Shown here: piece after piece, positions 1 through 8,444 of the stretch
How positions within the stretch are numbered: position 1 is the stretch's first letter
How the letters are laid out: the number at the start of each line of letters is the position of its first letter
From: Anaerolineales bacterium
GTDB taxonomy: Bacteria > Chloroflexota > Anaerolineae > Anaerolineales > Villigracilaceae
DNA length: 64,000 nucleotides
NCBI GenBank assembly: GCA_020634895.1
Contig: JACKAV010000009.1
Location: 117,832 to 181,831 of the forward strand
Direction of reading: 5' to 3'
Made by a program: the position numbers and the translations under genes
Notes under the pieces: generated by a model
What the model saw: the letters and a program-made list of their open reading frames with translations, nothing else
Database searches by the model: none
Told to the model about the DNA's origin: nothing

Positions 1-534
1 CTCATACATTTCCGATGCGCCGACGATCACAACAGGTTCGTCGTATCGCGCAGGCTTTCCATTGACCAGTCTCTGGGTGCGTGATGCTTCGTCGCCGCAG
101 ACCATGCAAATGGCATGGAGCTTCAGCACTTCTTCTGCTTTTGCCATCAGTTCAGGGATGGACCCGAACGGTTCGCCGCGGAAATCCATATCCAGACCGG
201 CGGCAATGACGCGTATCCCGCGCGTGGTCAATTCCTGCGCCACTTCCACGATCTCTTCGTCAAAGAATTGGACTTCATCCAAGCCGACCACGGTCGTACC
301 GTCTTCGAGCTGCTCGCGGATATCGGCAGCCTTTTGCACAGGGATGGCGTCAAACGTGGAACCTGTGTGGGAAGCCACCTTCTCAACCGCATAGCGGATG
401 TCGATCGCTGGTTTGAAGACCTGCACCTTTTGTTTTGCAATGGTCGCCCGCACCAAACGGCGGATCAGTTCGTCCGTTTTGCCGCTGAACATGGAGCCGC
501 ACACAACTTCGATCATGCCCTGGGTATGCATCAT
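1..534 (-). CDS. tdk: Thymidine kinase, 3' end cut by window edge
   Basis: Phosphorylates thymidine to dTMP with ATP in the pyrimidine salvage pathway (cytosolic type II TK family). The reading frame is open from the start at 534 to base 1, so the last ~15-20 residues lie outside the window. Visible in the translation: P-loop GSMFSGKT near the N-terminus, Walker B-like LDEVQFFD, and the first zinc-site cysteine pair CMVCGDEAS. The second ATG at 531 is an equally possible start; a GGAGAGGCAGGA ribosome site lies just upstream. It follows rpmE on the same strand but a terminator hairpin (582-613) lies between them, so it is probably only partly cotranscribed with the ribosomal protein genes. 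Confidence 0.93.
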   Translation of the reverse strand, partial: MMHTQGMIEVVCGSMFSGKTDELIRRLVRATIAKQKVQVFKPAIDIRYAVEKVASHTGSTFDAIPVQKAADIREQLEDGTTVVGLDEVQFFDEEIVEVAQELTTRGIRVIAAGLDMDFRGEPFGSIPELMAKAEEVLKLHAICMVCGDEASRTQRLVNGKPARYDEPVVIVGASEMYE

Positions 535-581
535 TTCTTATCCTGCCTCTCCAAATCTGATTTTATATTGCACTATCATAA

Positions 582-613
582 AAACAGGCAGACGCTTTTG
601 CATCTGCCTGTTT
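582..613 (-). terminator. Intrinsic terminator after rpmE
   Basis: An 11-bp perfect stem (582-592 with 603-613) encloses a 10-nt loop; read on the minus strand it ends in TTTTTATG. It lies between rpmE and tdk and probably ends or attenuates the rplU-rpmA-rpmE transcript. Confidence 0.7.
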
Positions 614-661
614 AGTTTAACTGATAAAGGGCTGGCTGACAAAGTGTCCGCCATGAAGTGA

Positions 662-1195
662 CTATTCGCCTGCTTCGGGTGTCTCTTCAGTCGCTTCGGC
701 TGGTTTTTCAGCTTTTTCAGCCTTCTCAACCTTCTTGGGCGGCTCAGGAAGTTCGATCTCGAGAGAGCGTAACTTCTTCTTTGTCGCAGTCAACGCAGAC
801 TGACCGAAGCCGTTGAGCGCCAGAAGCGCTTCGTCGCCTTCGGCGAATTTGTCAACGACCTGACCAATGTTCAGCAAACCAGCGCGCTTGAGCGCATCGG
901 TCGCACGCGGGGTCAAACCGAGATCGTCCACAGAACGATTGCCGACGTTCGTGGATTCTTCGCGCGCCTTCTGCTCTTCCACATAAGACTGGCGTGCAGA
1001 AAGTTTCTTATAGAAGCGGTCCACCTGACCTTCCACATCGAGCATCTTCGCAGATTCACCGGTGTAGAACGGATGACAGTTGGAGCACACATCGATACGC
1101 AGTTCCTTCTTGGTGGATGTAGTTGTCCAAGTGGTTCCGCAGGAAGCACAGGTCACTGTGGCTTCGTAAACTGTAGGATGAATATCAGCTTTCAT
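662..1195 (-). CDS. rpmE: Ribosomal protein L31 fused to an RpoA-CTD-like domain
   Basis: Residues 1-67 are a zinc-type bacterial L31 of the large ribosomal subunit: MKADIHP start, Cys16/Cys19 and Cys37/Cys40 pairs, and the HPFYTG motif. The usual protein is 65-80 residues, but this one is 177. Residues ~88-148 (SVDDLGLTPRATDALKRAG, then LLALNGFGQSAL) closely resemble the helix-hairpin-helix C-terminal domain of RNA polymerase alpha. Residues 150-177 are a Lys/Glu/Ala/Pro tail. The start ATG shares one base with the rpmA stop (TAATG), which points to translational coupling. The L31 identity is certain; the role of the added domain (RNA or polymerase contact) is inference. Confidence 0.93.
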   Translation of the reverse strand: MKADIHPTVYEATVTCASCGTTWTTTSTKKELRIDVCSNCHPFYTGESAKMLDVEGQVDRFYKKLSARQSYVEEQKAREESTNVGNRSVDDLGLTPRATDALKRAGLLNIGQVVDKFAEGDEALLALNGFGQSALTATKKKLRSLEIELPEPPKKVEKAEKAEKPAEATEETPEAGE

Positions 1196-1458
1196 TATTC
1201 CACCGCCTCGGCCGGCACAATGTTGACACGCTTGCGTCCGTGATGAACATCGAACATCACCACGCCATCGGCTGTGGCAAACAGGGTGTCATCCTTGCCG
1301 ACCATGACATTAAGACCCGGCTTGATCTTGGTGCCGCGCTGGCGGACCAAAATATTGCCGGAGAGTACGAACTGTCCCGCGTAGCGCTTAACGCCCAAAC
1401 GCTGGGAATTGCTATCTCTACCGTTGCGGCTTGAACCGCCGCCTACTTTATGCGCCAT
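1195..1458 (-). CDS. rpmA: Ribosomal protein L27
   Basis: An 87-residue protein matching bacterial L27 over its whole length. The N-terminus MAHKVGGGSSRNGRDSNSQR is the flexible arm that reaches the peptidyl transferase centre. It has no Firmicutes-type cleaved extension. It lies 13 bases after rplU and its stop overlaps the rpmE start, giving the standard rplU-rpmA order with rpmE added behind. Confidence 0.97.
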   Translation of the reverse strand: MAHKVGGGSSRNGRDSNSQRLGVKRYAGQFVLSGNILVRQRGTKIKPGLNVMVGKDDTLFATADGVVMFDVHHGRKRVNIVPAEAVE

Positions 1459-1471
1459 TTTCTACCTGCCT

Positions 1472-1936
1472 TTACTTCTTTTCGGTCTTTTTGGTCGAAG
1501 TGGATTTCTTAGCGGTGGACTTTTTCTCTGTGGAAGGCTTCGCATCCGCTTCCTTCTCAGCCTTGGCGGGTTTCTCCGCTTTAGCCTTGGGTTTCGCCTC
1601 AGCCTTTGCAGGCTTCTCACCCGGCTTGCCGATGAAATCGATCATCAGGCGGGTATAGTGGGCGCGGTTGCCGCCGCGAACGCGGATGCGTTTCTTGGGG
1701 CGATACTTGAACGAGAGAACCTTGGGTCCTTTGACGTGGTCCACCACGGTGGCGGAGACTGTAATTCCGCTGACAGTGGGTGTACCGACGGATACTGCGT
1801 CCCCATCCGCCATGAGCAAAACGCGTTCAAAATCGAACGACTTGCCCACTTCATGAGCGAGGCGGTCCACATCGATCGTGGTGCCTTCGACGGCGCGATA
1901 CTGCTTGCCGCCGCTTTCGACGATTGCAAATTTCAT
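1472..1936 (-). CDS. rplU: Ribosomal protein L21 with a Lys/Ala-rich tail
   Basis: Binds 23S rRNA in the large subunit. The core MKFAIVESGGKQYR to LMIDFIGKPGE (about residues 1-105) is standard L21, including the FKYRPKKRIRVRGGNRAHYT block. A further ~50 residues of Lys/Ala/Glu/Thr repeats follow, a low-complexity basic tail. The start is taken at 1936 because MKFAIVESGGKQY is the family N-terminus and TGGAGA sits 9-14 bases upstream; the ATG at 1954 would add six atypical residues. It is the first gene of the rplU-rpmA-rpmE transcript. Confidence 0.95.
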   Translation of the reverse strand: MKFAIVESGGKQYRAVEGTTIDVDRLAHEVGKSFDFERVLLMADGDAVSVGTPTVSGITVSATVVDHVKGPKVLSFKYRPKKRIRVRGGNRAHYTRLMIDFIGKPGEKPAKAEAKPKAKAEKPAKAEKEADAKPSTEKKSTAKKSTSTKKTEKK

Positions 1937-2062
1937 TATCTTTTCTCCAGTCATTCACTTCGCCACAGAGTGTGCGGGTTACCTGCACCCTTCGCCTACT
2001 CCTGGGGAAGCTGGGGTTGTAAACAAACAACTACCCCGGAATCTAACCTCCGGGGTGGAAGC
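1937..2062 (-). promoter_or_regulatory. Structured 5' leader of rplU
   Basis: The ~125-nt untranslated leader holds two hairpins: ACCCCGGA/TCCGGGGT (2033-2040 with 2049-2056) and a 7-bp stem with one wobble (1972-1978 with 1982-1988). L21 leaders that autoregulate this operon are known in other phyla; membership of this one is inference. Confidence 0.45.
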
Positions 2063-2069
2063 GGACGGT

Positions 2070-2099
2070 ATTATACATGCAGACTCGCAGACTTGTCAA
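2070..2099 (-). promoter_or_regulatory. Sigma-70 type promoter of rplU operon
   Basis: On the minus strand TTGACA (2094-2099), an 18-bp spacer and TATAAT (2070-2075): both hexamers are perfect consensus. It points at rplU with a predicted start near 2062. Confidence 0.85.
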
Positions 2100-2163
2100 C
2101 AAGTTTTCAGAGGAGAGTCTGCCGTGTTTCGCTTAACAGGCAACCGGTCCGGGAAGAGGCGGT

Positions 2164-2637
2164 TTATCCCTTTGGGATGATGGCGGTGATGGTCCTGGTC
2201 ACAGCCTGCAATTGACCGGCATGCGCCTTGAGCTTGTTCGCGTCACCCGTTTTCAAACCCGATTGGACATCCGTAATGGTCTTGGAGGTTGAGGCTTCGT
2301 TGTCGATGATCTTTTGGGTGATGCTCTCCATGTTGACCAACATCTGCATTACGTTCTTGGGAATGAGGGGCACATTCTTGAGGATGGGCAGCAGCACATC
2401 CAGGATCTGGTTGGCGGTGCGGGCGTATTTGACCGTGAGCGTGTGAAGCGAACCAATGGAGGAGGTCAACTCGATGGCAACCTCCTGGATCGCGTCGATC
2501 ATTTCCTTGTGCTGCTCGATGATCTTGGAAATATCCTGAATGGATGCGGTGAGCTTATCTGAAAATTTCACGTAAGAAACAGTGCTCGAGCTTGCGGTGG
2601 AACCACTTTTTACAGAACCTCTGATCGGTGTTGGCAT
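2164..2637 (-). CDS. Helical protein of unknown function
   Basis: 157 residues, not recognised. After a Ser/Thr-rich N-terminus (~20 residues) the protein is almost entirely predicted helix with heptad-like spacing (FSDKLTASIQDISKIIEQHK, later LVNMESITQKIIDNEAST). It has no signal peptide, membrane segment or cysteines, so a small cytoplasmic coiled-coil protein is likely. The open frame continues upstream to 2928, but the ATG at 2637 has a strong GGAGGT eight bases before it, and the upstream part overlaps the divergent SppA promoter and gene. The gene stands alone between the rplU promoter and the divergent peptidase gene. Confidence 0.7.
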   Translation of the reverse strand: MPTPIRGSVKSGSTASSSTVSYVKFSDKLTASIQDISKIIEQHKEMIDAIQEVAIELTSSIGSLHTLTVKYARTANQILDVLLPILKNVPLIPKNVMQMLVNMESITQKIIDNEASTSKTITDVQSGLKTGDANKLKAHAGQLQAVTRTITAIIPKG

Positions 2638-2727
2638 GGAACGATACCTCCAATTGGGATTTTTTACATTGCCGATACGACAGCGTTGACCAAATATACT
2701 TTGAATCGTTTTGCAAAACAACCTTGT

Positions 2728-2756
2728 TGACAAAGCAGATTTTCTCGTATATGCTG
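2728..2756 (+). promoter_or_regulatory. Promoter of SppA-like gene
   Basis: TTGACA (2728-2733), a 17-bp spacer and TATGCT (2751-2756), 36 bases before the ATG at 2792. The -35 is perfect and the -10 is four of six. Confidence 0.6.
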
Positions 2757-2791
2757 GGAACGCAATCATTCTTATTATTAAGGAGATTACC

Positions 2792-3640
2792 ATGAGCGAT
2801 GCTGATGCACGTTGGGAACGAACCCGGAGTTTTCTGCTCTGGCTGGCGATCCCGTTGATACTTGGGCTGCTGGCTGCATCGATAGTGCCGCAACCTGTCA
2901 TTGGGGTGATACGACTTGAAGACGCCATTTACACATATACAGCACAAAGCATGATCAAACAAATACGGTACGCCGCAGACCATCCGGAAGTCCGCGCCGT
3001 GGTGCTCGTCATCGACAGTCCAGGTGGAACCGTCGTGGACACAGAATCGATCTACATGGAATTGACGCGATTGCGCGAGAAGAAACCCGTTGTGACCGTT
3101 GTCAACGGCATGTCTGCCAGCGGCGGATACTATCTGACTGTCAACACAGATTATGTGTTTGCCAAACCAACATCGCTTGTGGGCAATATCGGCGTGATCG
3201 GTTATCTGCCGCCCGCTCCGTTCGTGATCGAAGATATCATCACAACGGGACCGTATAAATTATGGGGCGCGCCGCGCGATTCAGATATGCGCCAGGTGGA
3301 GATGATCAAGCAGGGATTCTTCGAAGCGGTGAAGCTTGGGCGCGGTGACAAACTCACAGCGGACGATTCGGTCACATTCAGCGGACAGATCTGGGCGGGG
3401 ATCGATGCGTTGAAACTTGGCATCATCGATGAGTTCGGCACGGAAAATGACGGCGCGAAAAAAGCCGCCGAGTTTGCAAACGTCGCAAACTATAAAGTGT
3501 TGGACCTTGCCATTCCATCCGGCGCCGACCCGTATGGCGGAATCTTCTTCGCTCAAAGTTCCGATGGCGTTTCAATGCCTTACCCGAAAGAGGCTGGGAT
3601 CTACATGCTGTATATTCCGCCCCTGCCCATCAAACAATAG
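2792..3640 (+). CDS. Signal peptide peptidase SppA-like (S49 family)
   Basis: A membrane-anchored serine protease of the single-domain SppA type, which clears signal peptides and misfolded membrane proteins. A transmembrane segment spans residues ~14-33. The S49 core follows: VVLVIDSPGG, then NGMSASGGYY with probable nucleophile Ser110, SLVGNIGVIG, and GPYKLWGAPRD with probable general-base Lys156. It is 282 residues from the ATG at 2792, which has AAGGAG seven bases upstream; an earlier ATG at 2711 lacks a ribosome site and overlaps the promoter. Nine bases separate it from the next gene, so the two are probably cotranscribed. Confidence 0.88.
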   Translation: MSDADARWERTRSFLLWLAIPLILGLLAASIVPQPVIGVIRLEDAIYTYTAQSMIKQIRYAADHPEVRAVVLVIDSPGGTVVDTESIYMELTRLREKKPVVTVVNGMSASGGYYLTVNTDYVFAKPTSLVGNIGVIGYLPPAPFVIEDIITTGPYKLWGAPRDSDMRQVEMIKQGFFEAVKLGRGDKLTADDSVTFSGQIWAGIDALKLGIIDEFGTENDGAKKAAEFANVANYKVLDLAIPSGADPYGGIFFAQSSDGVSMPYPKEAGIYMLYIPPLPIKQ

Positions 3641-3649
3641 GAGGATGTC

Positions 3650-5116
3650 ATGAAACGTCAATACTTAATTGCGATCCTTGCACTGCTCCTCCCCGCTCTG
3701 GTTCGCGGACTGTGGTTCTATCACGGCTTACCGTCGACCCGACCTGAGATTTCCACGCCTGATTACGCTTCATTTACAAGACCACAAGTTGCAGTCAGCA
3801 CGCCTGATCTGGAAAATGTTCAGGAATTGGGCGGAACCGTTTTAATAGACGGCTATCACGGCAATCAGTTCATGTTGAATGAGATCGACTCGTTCACGAA
3901 CGCCATCCGCCTGCGCGGCGGGACAGTGGAAACAGTCACCGATTCGACCGCATTGGAACTTCAACTTAAATCTGCAAGCGCGTTCGTTACCATTTCGCCA
4001 AGCGTTACGTTCTCACCATACGAAGCGCTGCTGCTCAAGAAATTTGCAGACCGTGGCGGCAGGATTCTTGTCTTCGCTGATGCAACCCGCATCTCGCTTT
4101 ATTACGATTACATCAGCGGCAACCCCATTGCCTATGGAGATGCAAACGCCGCCAACTCCCTGCTGAAACAGTTCGATATTTCCATTAACAGTGATTATCT
4201 CTACAACACCAAAAAGAATGAAGGCAACTTCCGCAATGTGCTATTCGATAAATTCGGCAAAAGCGAATTGACCTTTGGCTTGAGCGAAGTGGCGCTGTAC
4301 GGCACGCGCTCGGTCGAATCGACTTCGGGTCTGGTTCTGCTTCAGGGAACAAGTTCCACGCTCTCATCTTCGGACGATGCGCACAATCCCAATGCTGGCG
4401 GCGCTGTGTTAAGTGCCGACGGCAACGTGGCGGCATTCGGTGACTTTACATTCCTATCCACGCCGTATAACACGTACACCGACAATGCCACCCTCATCCA
4501 AAACCTTGCAGATTTTGCGTTATCCAGCGAGCGAACACCAAGCCTCACACTTTTCCCATATCTGTTCACGCAACAGACGGTTCAGGTCTATCTCGCGCCG
4601 GATATAGAAAAGACCCCGGAAGTTGTTACCGCGTTGGGAAGTTTGCAATCGGCAATGTCGCTTCTCAATTTGAAGGTTGAATTTGTGGATAAACTCCCCT
4701 CTTCCGGCGATACGATCATAATTGGTTTGTTCGACTCAACGGATGACTTCGATGTGTTTTTGAAAAGAGCCGATGTTGAGATCAACGATCAAAAAATAGA
4801 TACCGTCACATTTGGTGAAGTGGTGAAGTCCGGAAACGGCTTGGTGCTTTTCGACGCGGGCAAAAAAGGAAACACACTTGTCCTGCTTGCGAATACCACA
4901 GAAGACGCCATCTCCCTGCTTGGCGTGATGGGATACGGCACGCTCGATAGCTGTTTGATGAGCGATAACGTTGCCGTGTGCAGTGTCGGGTACAGCGACT
5001 ATTCCTCCGATGCCTACAGTGAAGACACGTATAGTGACTCAAGCGGTACGGGCGATACAACCACCACAGAAACAGTTGAACCAACTCCAGAGGCACAGCC
5101 AACGCCAAGCGGATAA
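3650..5116 (+). CDS. Secreted DUF4350-like protein
   Basis: 488 residues. An N-terminal hydrophobic segment (AILALLLPALVRGLWFY) is a signal peptide or anchor. The part at ~60-165 (GGTVLIDGYHGNQF, ALLLKKFADRGGRILVF) resembles the glutamine-amidotransferase-like DUF4350 fold seen near ABC-2/GldG-type and cell-envelope genes; this assignment is moderate. The last ~60 residues are an acidic Ser/Thr/Pro tail (PTPEAQPTPSG), a typical extracellular linker. The ribosome site AGGAGG is close to the ATG. It is cotranscribed with the SppA-like gene and followed by a strong terminator. The true function is unknown. Confidence 0.65.
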   Translation: MKRQYLIAILALLLPALVRGLWFYHGLPSTRPEISTPDYASFTRPQVAVSTPDLENVQELGGTVLIDGYHGNQFMLNEIDSFTNAIRLRGGTVETVTDSTALELQLKSASAFVTISPSVTFSPYEALLLKKFADRGGRILVFADATRISLYYDYISGNPIAYGDANAANSLLKQFDISINSDYLYNTKKNEGNFRNVLFDKFGKSELTFGLSEVALYGTRSVESTSGLVLLQGTSSTLSSSDDAHNPNAGGAVLSADGNVAAFGDFTFLSTPYNTYTDNATLIQNLADFALSSERTPSLTLFPYLFTQQTVQVYLAPDIEKTPEVVTALGSLQSAMSLLNLKVEFVDKLPSSGDTIIIGLFDSTDDFDVFLKRADVEINDQKIDTVTFGEVVKSGNGLVLFDAGKKGNTLVLLANTTEDAISLLGVMGYGTLDSCLMSDNVAVCSVGYSDYSSDAYSEDTYSDSSGTGDTTTTETVEPTPEAQPTPSG

Positions 5117-5119
5117 GTC

Positions 5120-5153
5120 AAAGTCCCCGAGCATGAAATGTTCGGGGACTTTT
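5120..5153 (+). terminator. Intrinsic terminator
   Basis: An 11-bp stem AAAGTCCCCGA / TCGGGGACTTT (5120-5130, 5142-5152) with a T run ends the SppA-like / DUF4350-like operon. Confidence 0.85.
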
Positions 5154-5190
5154 CATTGACAAAACCTCCGCGATAATTTACATTCGCTTC

Positions 5191-7269
5191 ATGCCAAGCC
5201 TCAGCCTGCTTCAGCGTCAGATCATCGAATCGCCCCTCGACTCTCGTCTCTTCGTCTCCGGTGTGACGGGTACAGGCAAAACCACCGCCGGCGTCGAACG
5301 GATTCATTTCCTGCTTGAGCAGGGCATCCCCGCGGATTCGATTCTTCTGCTCACGCCACAGCGGACTCTCCAGGAGCCTTATCTCGATCTGCTGGAAAGT
5401 CCCAACCGGATGGCTGGCGGCGAAGTGACGCCCGCCACGATTGGCGGTTTGGCTCGCCGCATGTGTGACCTGTTCTGGTCACTCGCAGCGGAAAAAGCCG
5501 GCTTTCGAAACCCAGACCAGCCGCCCATCTTCCTTACGCTGGAGACAGCTCAATACTACATGGCACATCTTGTCCGCCCATTGATCGAAGAACGCGGATA
5601 TTTCGAATCAGTCACCATCAATCGCAACCGTTTATATTCCCAGATCATTGACAACCTGAACAAAGCCGCCATCGTCGGCTTTCCGCATACCGAGATCGGC
5701 GCGCGGTTGGATTCAGCTTGGTTCGGCGACCCCGCCCAGCGGCGCATCTACGCCGACGCACAGGAATGCGCGAATCTTTTCCGTCAATATTGCCTTGACC
5801 ATAACCTGCTCGACTTTTCACTTCAACTTGAGATATTCACAAACATCCTCTGGCGCGATGAACGATCGCGCTCATATCTCACTCAGACCTATCGTCACCT
5901 CATATATGACAACGTGGAAGAAGACGTCACCAGTTCGCATGACATCGTCCACGAGTGGCTGGCGGAATTCGACTCGGCGCTGCTGCTTTACGATCAGGCG
6001 GCAGGGTATCGCAAATTTCTGGGCGGCGATCCAGAAAGCGGCTTGGCATTGAGCCGTGATTGTGATCAAGTCATCGAATTGAATGAGTCGTTCGTCTCAT
6101 CGGAAAATATCATCCAACTATCCAACGCGTTGGTATCCGCTGTCACCGAACAGGAGATCATGGAAGCTGGTGAAAGCGCGTCTGCGATGGAATTCATCAT
6201 GACGCATTTTCACCCGGAGATGTTGGATGAAGTTGTGGAGCGGATCCGTTCGCTGCTCGAGGCTGGGACGCCGCCATCGGAGATCGTTATCCTCGCGCCG
6301 TATCTTTCCGACTCGCTGCGTTTCTCGATCACGAACAGACTCAACATCGCAGAAATCCCCTGGCGCAGCAACCGACCATCTCGTTCCCTGCGAGACGAAA
6401 CCGCCAGCAAAACCTTGTTGACTCTTGCCGCGCTCGCGCATCCGCATTGGAATGTTCAACCGAATAAATTCGACGTATCACATGCATTGATGTTCGCATT
6501 GGGCACGGACCTGATCCGCGCTCAATTGCTGACGGACATTGTTTACAGTCAACGTGAACTTCGGCTTTCCGCGTTCGATATCATCAAACCAGAAACGCAG
6601 GAACGCATCACCTACTCGCTCGGCTCGCGCTATACGTTACTGCGCGAATGGATCGAGAATTACCGCGCGTCTGAACCTTTGCCGTTCGATTTCTTCCTGC
6701 GGAAATTTTTCGGTGAAGTGTTATCCCAGCCTGAGTATGGTTTTCATTCCGATCTCGACTCCGTGCGGATCGCCGCAAGCCTCGTTGAATCGGTCAAGAA
6801 ATTCAGGAATGCGATGGAACCCGCGCTGGAAAATGACATGGACTTGGGCGTGGAATACATCACCATGCTGCAGGACGGCGTCATCGCCGCACAGTATCTC
6901 GAGTCATGGCGAAGCGAAGACAAAGATGCCGTATTGGTCGCACCCGCCTACACCTTCCTGATGATGAACCGTCCCGCCGCGTTTCAATTCTGGCTCGACC
7001 CCGGCTCGGACGGCTGGTCGCAGCGCGTGTCGCAGCCGCTCACCCATCCCTATGTCCTTTCACGATACTGGGAACCGGGACGCATCTGGCAGGACTCTGA
7101 CGAAGTGGAAATGGAAATAGAAACGCTCGCACGCCTCACGGGCGGACTTTTAGCCCGCTGCCGCGAAAAGATTTTTCTTGCCCTTTCAGACCTCGGCGCA
7201 TCCGGCTTCGAGCAGCGTGGAAAATTACTAAGAGCATTTCAGAAGGTGCTGCAAAGCCAGGCTGGGTAA
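5191..7269 (+). CDS. UvrD/AddB-like SF1 helicase homologue, motif II degenerate
   Basis: 692 residues. The N-terminus has a clear Walker A, GVTGTGKTTAGVERI (~24-38), then LLLTPQRTLQEPYL (motif Ia region). The helicase family places a DExx box around residue 235; here it reads LIYDNVEEDVT, so the Asp-Glu pair is altered. In the C-terminal half, VLVAPAYTFLMMNRP and FWLDPGSDGWSQR occupy the motif IV-V region, and no QxxRxxRA-like motif VI is seen. It also lacks an AddB-type iron-sulfur nuclease end. It is best read as an AddB- or AdnA-type helicase relative with weakened catalytic motifs. It follows a terminator and lies 24 bases before the membrane glycosyltransferase gene. Confidence 0.7.
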   Translation: MPSLSLLQRQIIESPLDSRLFVSGVTGTGKTTAGVERIHFLLEQGIPADSILLLTPQRTLQEPYLDLLESPNRMAGGEVTPATIGGLARRMCDLFWSLAAEKAGFRNPDQPPIFLTLETAQYYMAHLVRPLIEERGYFESVTINRNRLYSQIIDNLNKAAIVGFPHTEIGARLDSAWFGDPAQRRIYADAQECANLFRQYCLDHNLLDFSLQLEIFTNILWRDERSRSYLTQTYRHLIYDNVEEDVTSSHDIVHEWLAEFDSALLLYDQAAGYRKFLGGDPESGLALSRDCDQVIELNESFVSSENIIQLSNALVSAVTEQEIMEAGESASAMEFIMTHFHPEMLDEVVERIRSLLEAGTPPSEIVILAPYLSDSLRFSITNRLNIAEIPWRSNRPSRSLRDETASKTLLTLAALAHPHWNVQPNKFDVSHALMFALGTDLIRAQLLTDIVYSQRELRLSAFDIIKPETQERITYSLGSRYTLLREWIENYRASEPLPFDFFLRKFFGEVLSQPEYGFHSDLDSVRIAASLVESVKKFRNAMEPALENDMDLGVEYITMLQDGVIAAQYLESWRSEDKDAVLVAPAYTFLMMNRPAAFQFWLDPGSDGWSQRVSQPLTHPYVLSRYWEPGRIWQDSDEVEMEIETLARLTGGLLARCREKIFLALSDLGASGFEQRGKLLRAFQKVLQSQAG

Positions 7270-7293
7270 AACAAAAGGAAATTGGGAATTTTC

Positions 7294-8436
7294 ATGAATA
7301 TCCGAAAACGACCTTTGATCATCGCAAGCGTGTTTTTATTTGCGCTTTCCCTGTTCATTCGCTACCAAATATTGGGTTTCCAAAACCTCGATATGGTCCG
7401 GCTGCGTGAATGGTATGACTTTCTCCTTCACAACGGCTACAAAGGTCTTGCGAATGGAGAGTTCTCAAATTACCCGCCTCTTTATCTTTATCTATTATTT
7501 TTCGCTACCCTTCTTAATAAATGGATCGATCCATTTACAGCCATCAAACTTATCCCAACAGCTTTCGACCTGATCTCATTGGTTGCTGTTTACAAGATCG
7601 CCCGCGTCAAATATGACGGGGACAAGCCATACCTGATCGCATCTGCGTTTTTCCTCCTGCCGACCGTTATGTATAACAGTTCAGGCTGGGGGCAAATAGA
7701 CGGCATGTACGGCGCGTTTTTGCTAATCTGCTTTTACTTTCTCCTCACAGAACGTCCCTTTTGGGCAATGGTCGCGTTCGGACTTGGCTTTTCCATCAAG
7801 GCACAGTCCATTTTTATTCTGCCCTTTCTGGGAATCATGTTCCTCAGAAAACGAATCCGATGGTACGACTTTCTCATTGTGCCAGTCGTCTATCTTATTC
7901 TCGCGCTGCCGACTGTCATGCTTGGGCGGAGTTGGGAAAGCATTCTGTTCCTTTATGTGGGGCAGGCACAACAATTCAGCGAACTTGCGCGTTATGTCCC
8001 GAACTTATACATCCTATTGGTGGGACAACCGCTTCATCCCGCCTTCGAGATCGGCATGACCATCTTCGCAGTCTGCATGTTTGCATGGGCATGGGTCAAT
8101 TGGAAAGCCAAAACACCAGTTACACAGAAACAGCTTGCGCTTACCGCATTGGCAAGCGCGGCACTCGTTCCATTTCTTCTACCCAAAATGCTGGATCGTT
8201 ATTTCTATCCCGCGGACATCTTTTCGTTTGTCACCGCGATCTTCATTCCCGAATTATGGTTCTTCGCCCTGTTTTTCCAGATAAGCTCGGGAATGGTTTA
8301 TACGATCTTCACACTCGGCACGCCTCCATTGCTCGCGCTTGCCGGAGCATTGATCAATACTCCCCTTGTCTTTTTTATCATCCGCCGACAATTAAGAGCC
8401 TTGAAAGAAACTGAAGAAAATCACCCCACTCCCTAG
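7294..8436 (+). CDS. Multi-pass membrane glycosyltransferase (GT39/GT87-like)
   Basis: 380 residues with about ten transmembrane helices, resembling polyprenol-phosphate-dependent GT-C mannosyltransferases. Typical features are the N-terminal helix, FQNLDMVRLREWYDFL in the first outer loop, YPPLYLYLL, and GWGQIDGMYGAF, a hallmark of the GT87/mannosyltransferase group. It probably transfers a sugar from a lipid carrier outside the membrane. A TTG at 7282 would add four residues, but its ribosome site is too close, so ATG 7294 is preferred. It is followed after eight bases by the phytase-like gene, probably cotranscribed. Confidence 0.75.
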   Translation: MNIRKRPLIIASVFLFALSLFIRYQILGFQNLDMVRLREWYDFLLHNGYKGLANGEFSNYPPLYLYLLFFATLLNKWIDPFTAIKLIPTAFDLISLVAVYKIARVKYDGDKPYLIASAFFLLPTVMYNSSGWGQIDGMYGAFLLICFYFLLTERPFWAMVAFGLGFSIKAQSIFILPFLGIMFLRKRIRWYDFLIVPVVYLILALPTVMLGRSWESILFLYVGQAQQFSELARYVPNLYILLVGQPLHPAFEIGMTIFAVCMFAWAWVNWKAKTPVTQKQLALTALASAALVPFLLPKMLDRYFYPADIFSFVTAIFIPELWFFALFFQISSGMVYTIFTLGTPPLLALAGALINTPLVFFIIRRQLRALKETEENHPTP

Positions 8437-8444
8437 GAGAACAC

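Noticed and set aside
1409..2215. 268-codon plus-strand frame over rplU and its leader
   Set aside because: Covers the rplU gene, leader and promoter in antisense; leucine- and phenylalanine-rich translation is the mirror of the Lys/Ala tail.
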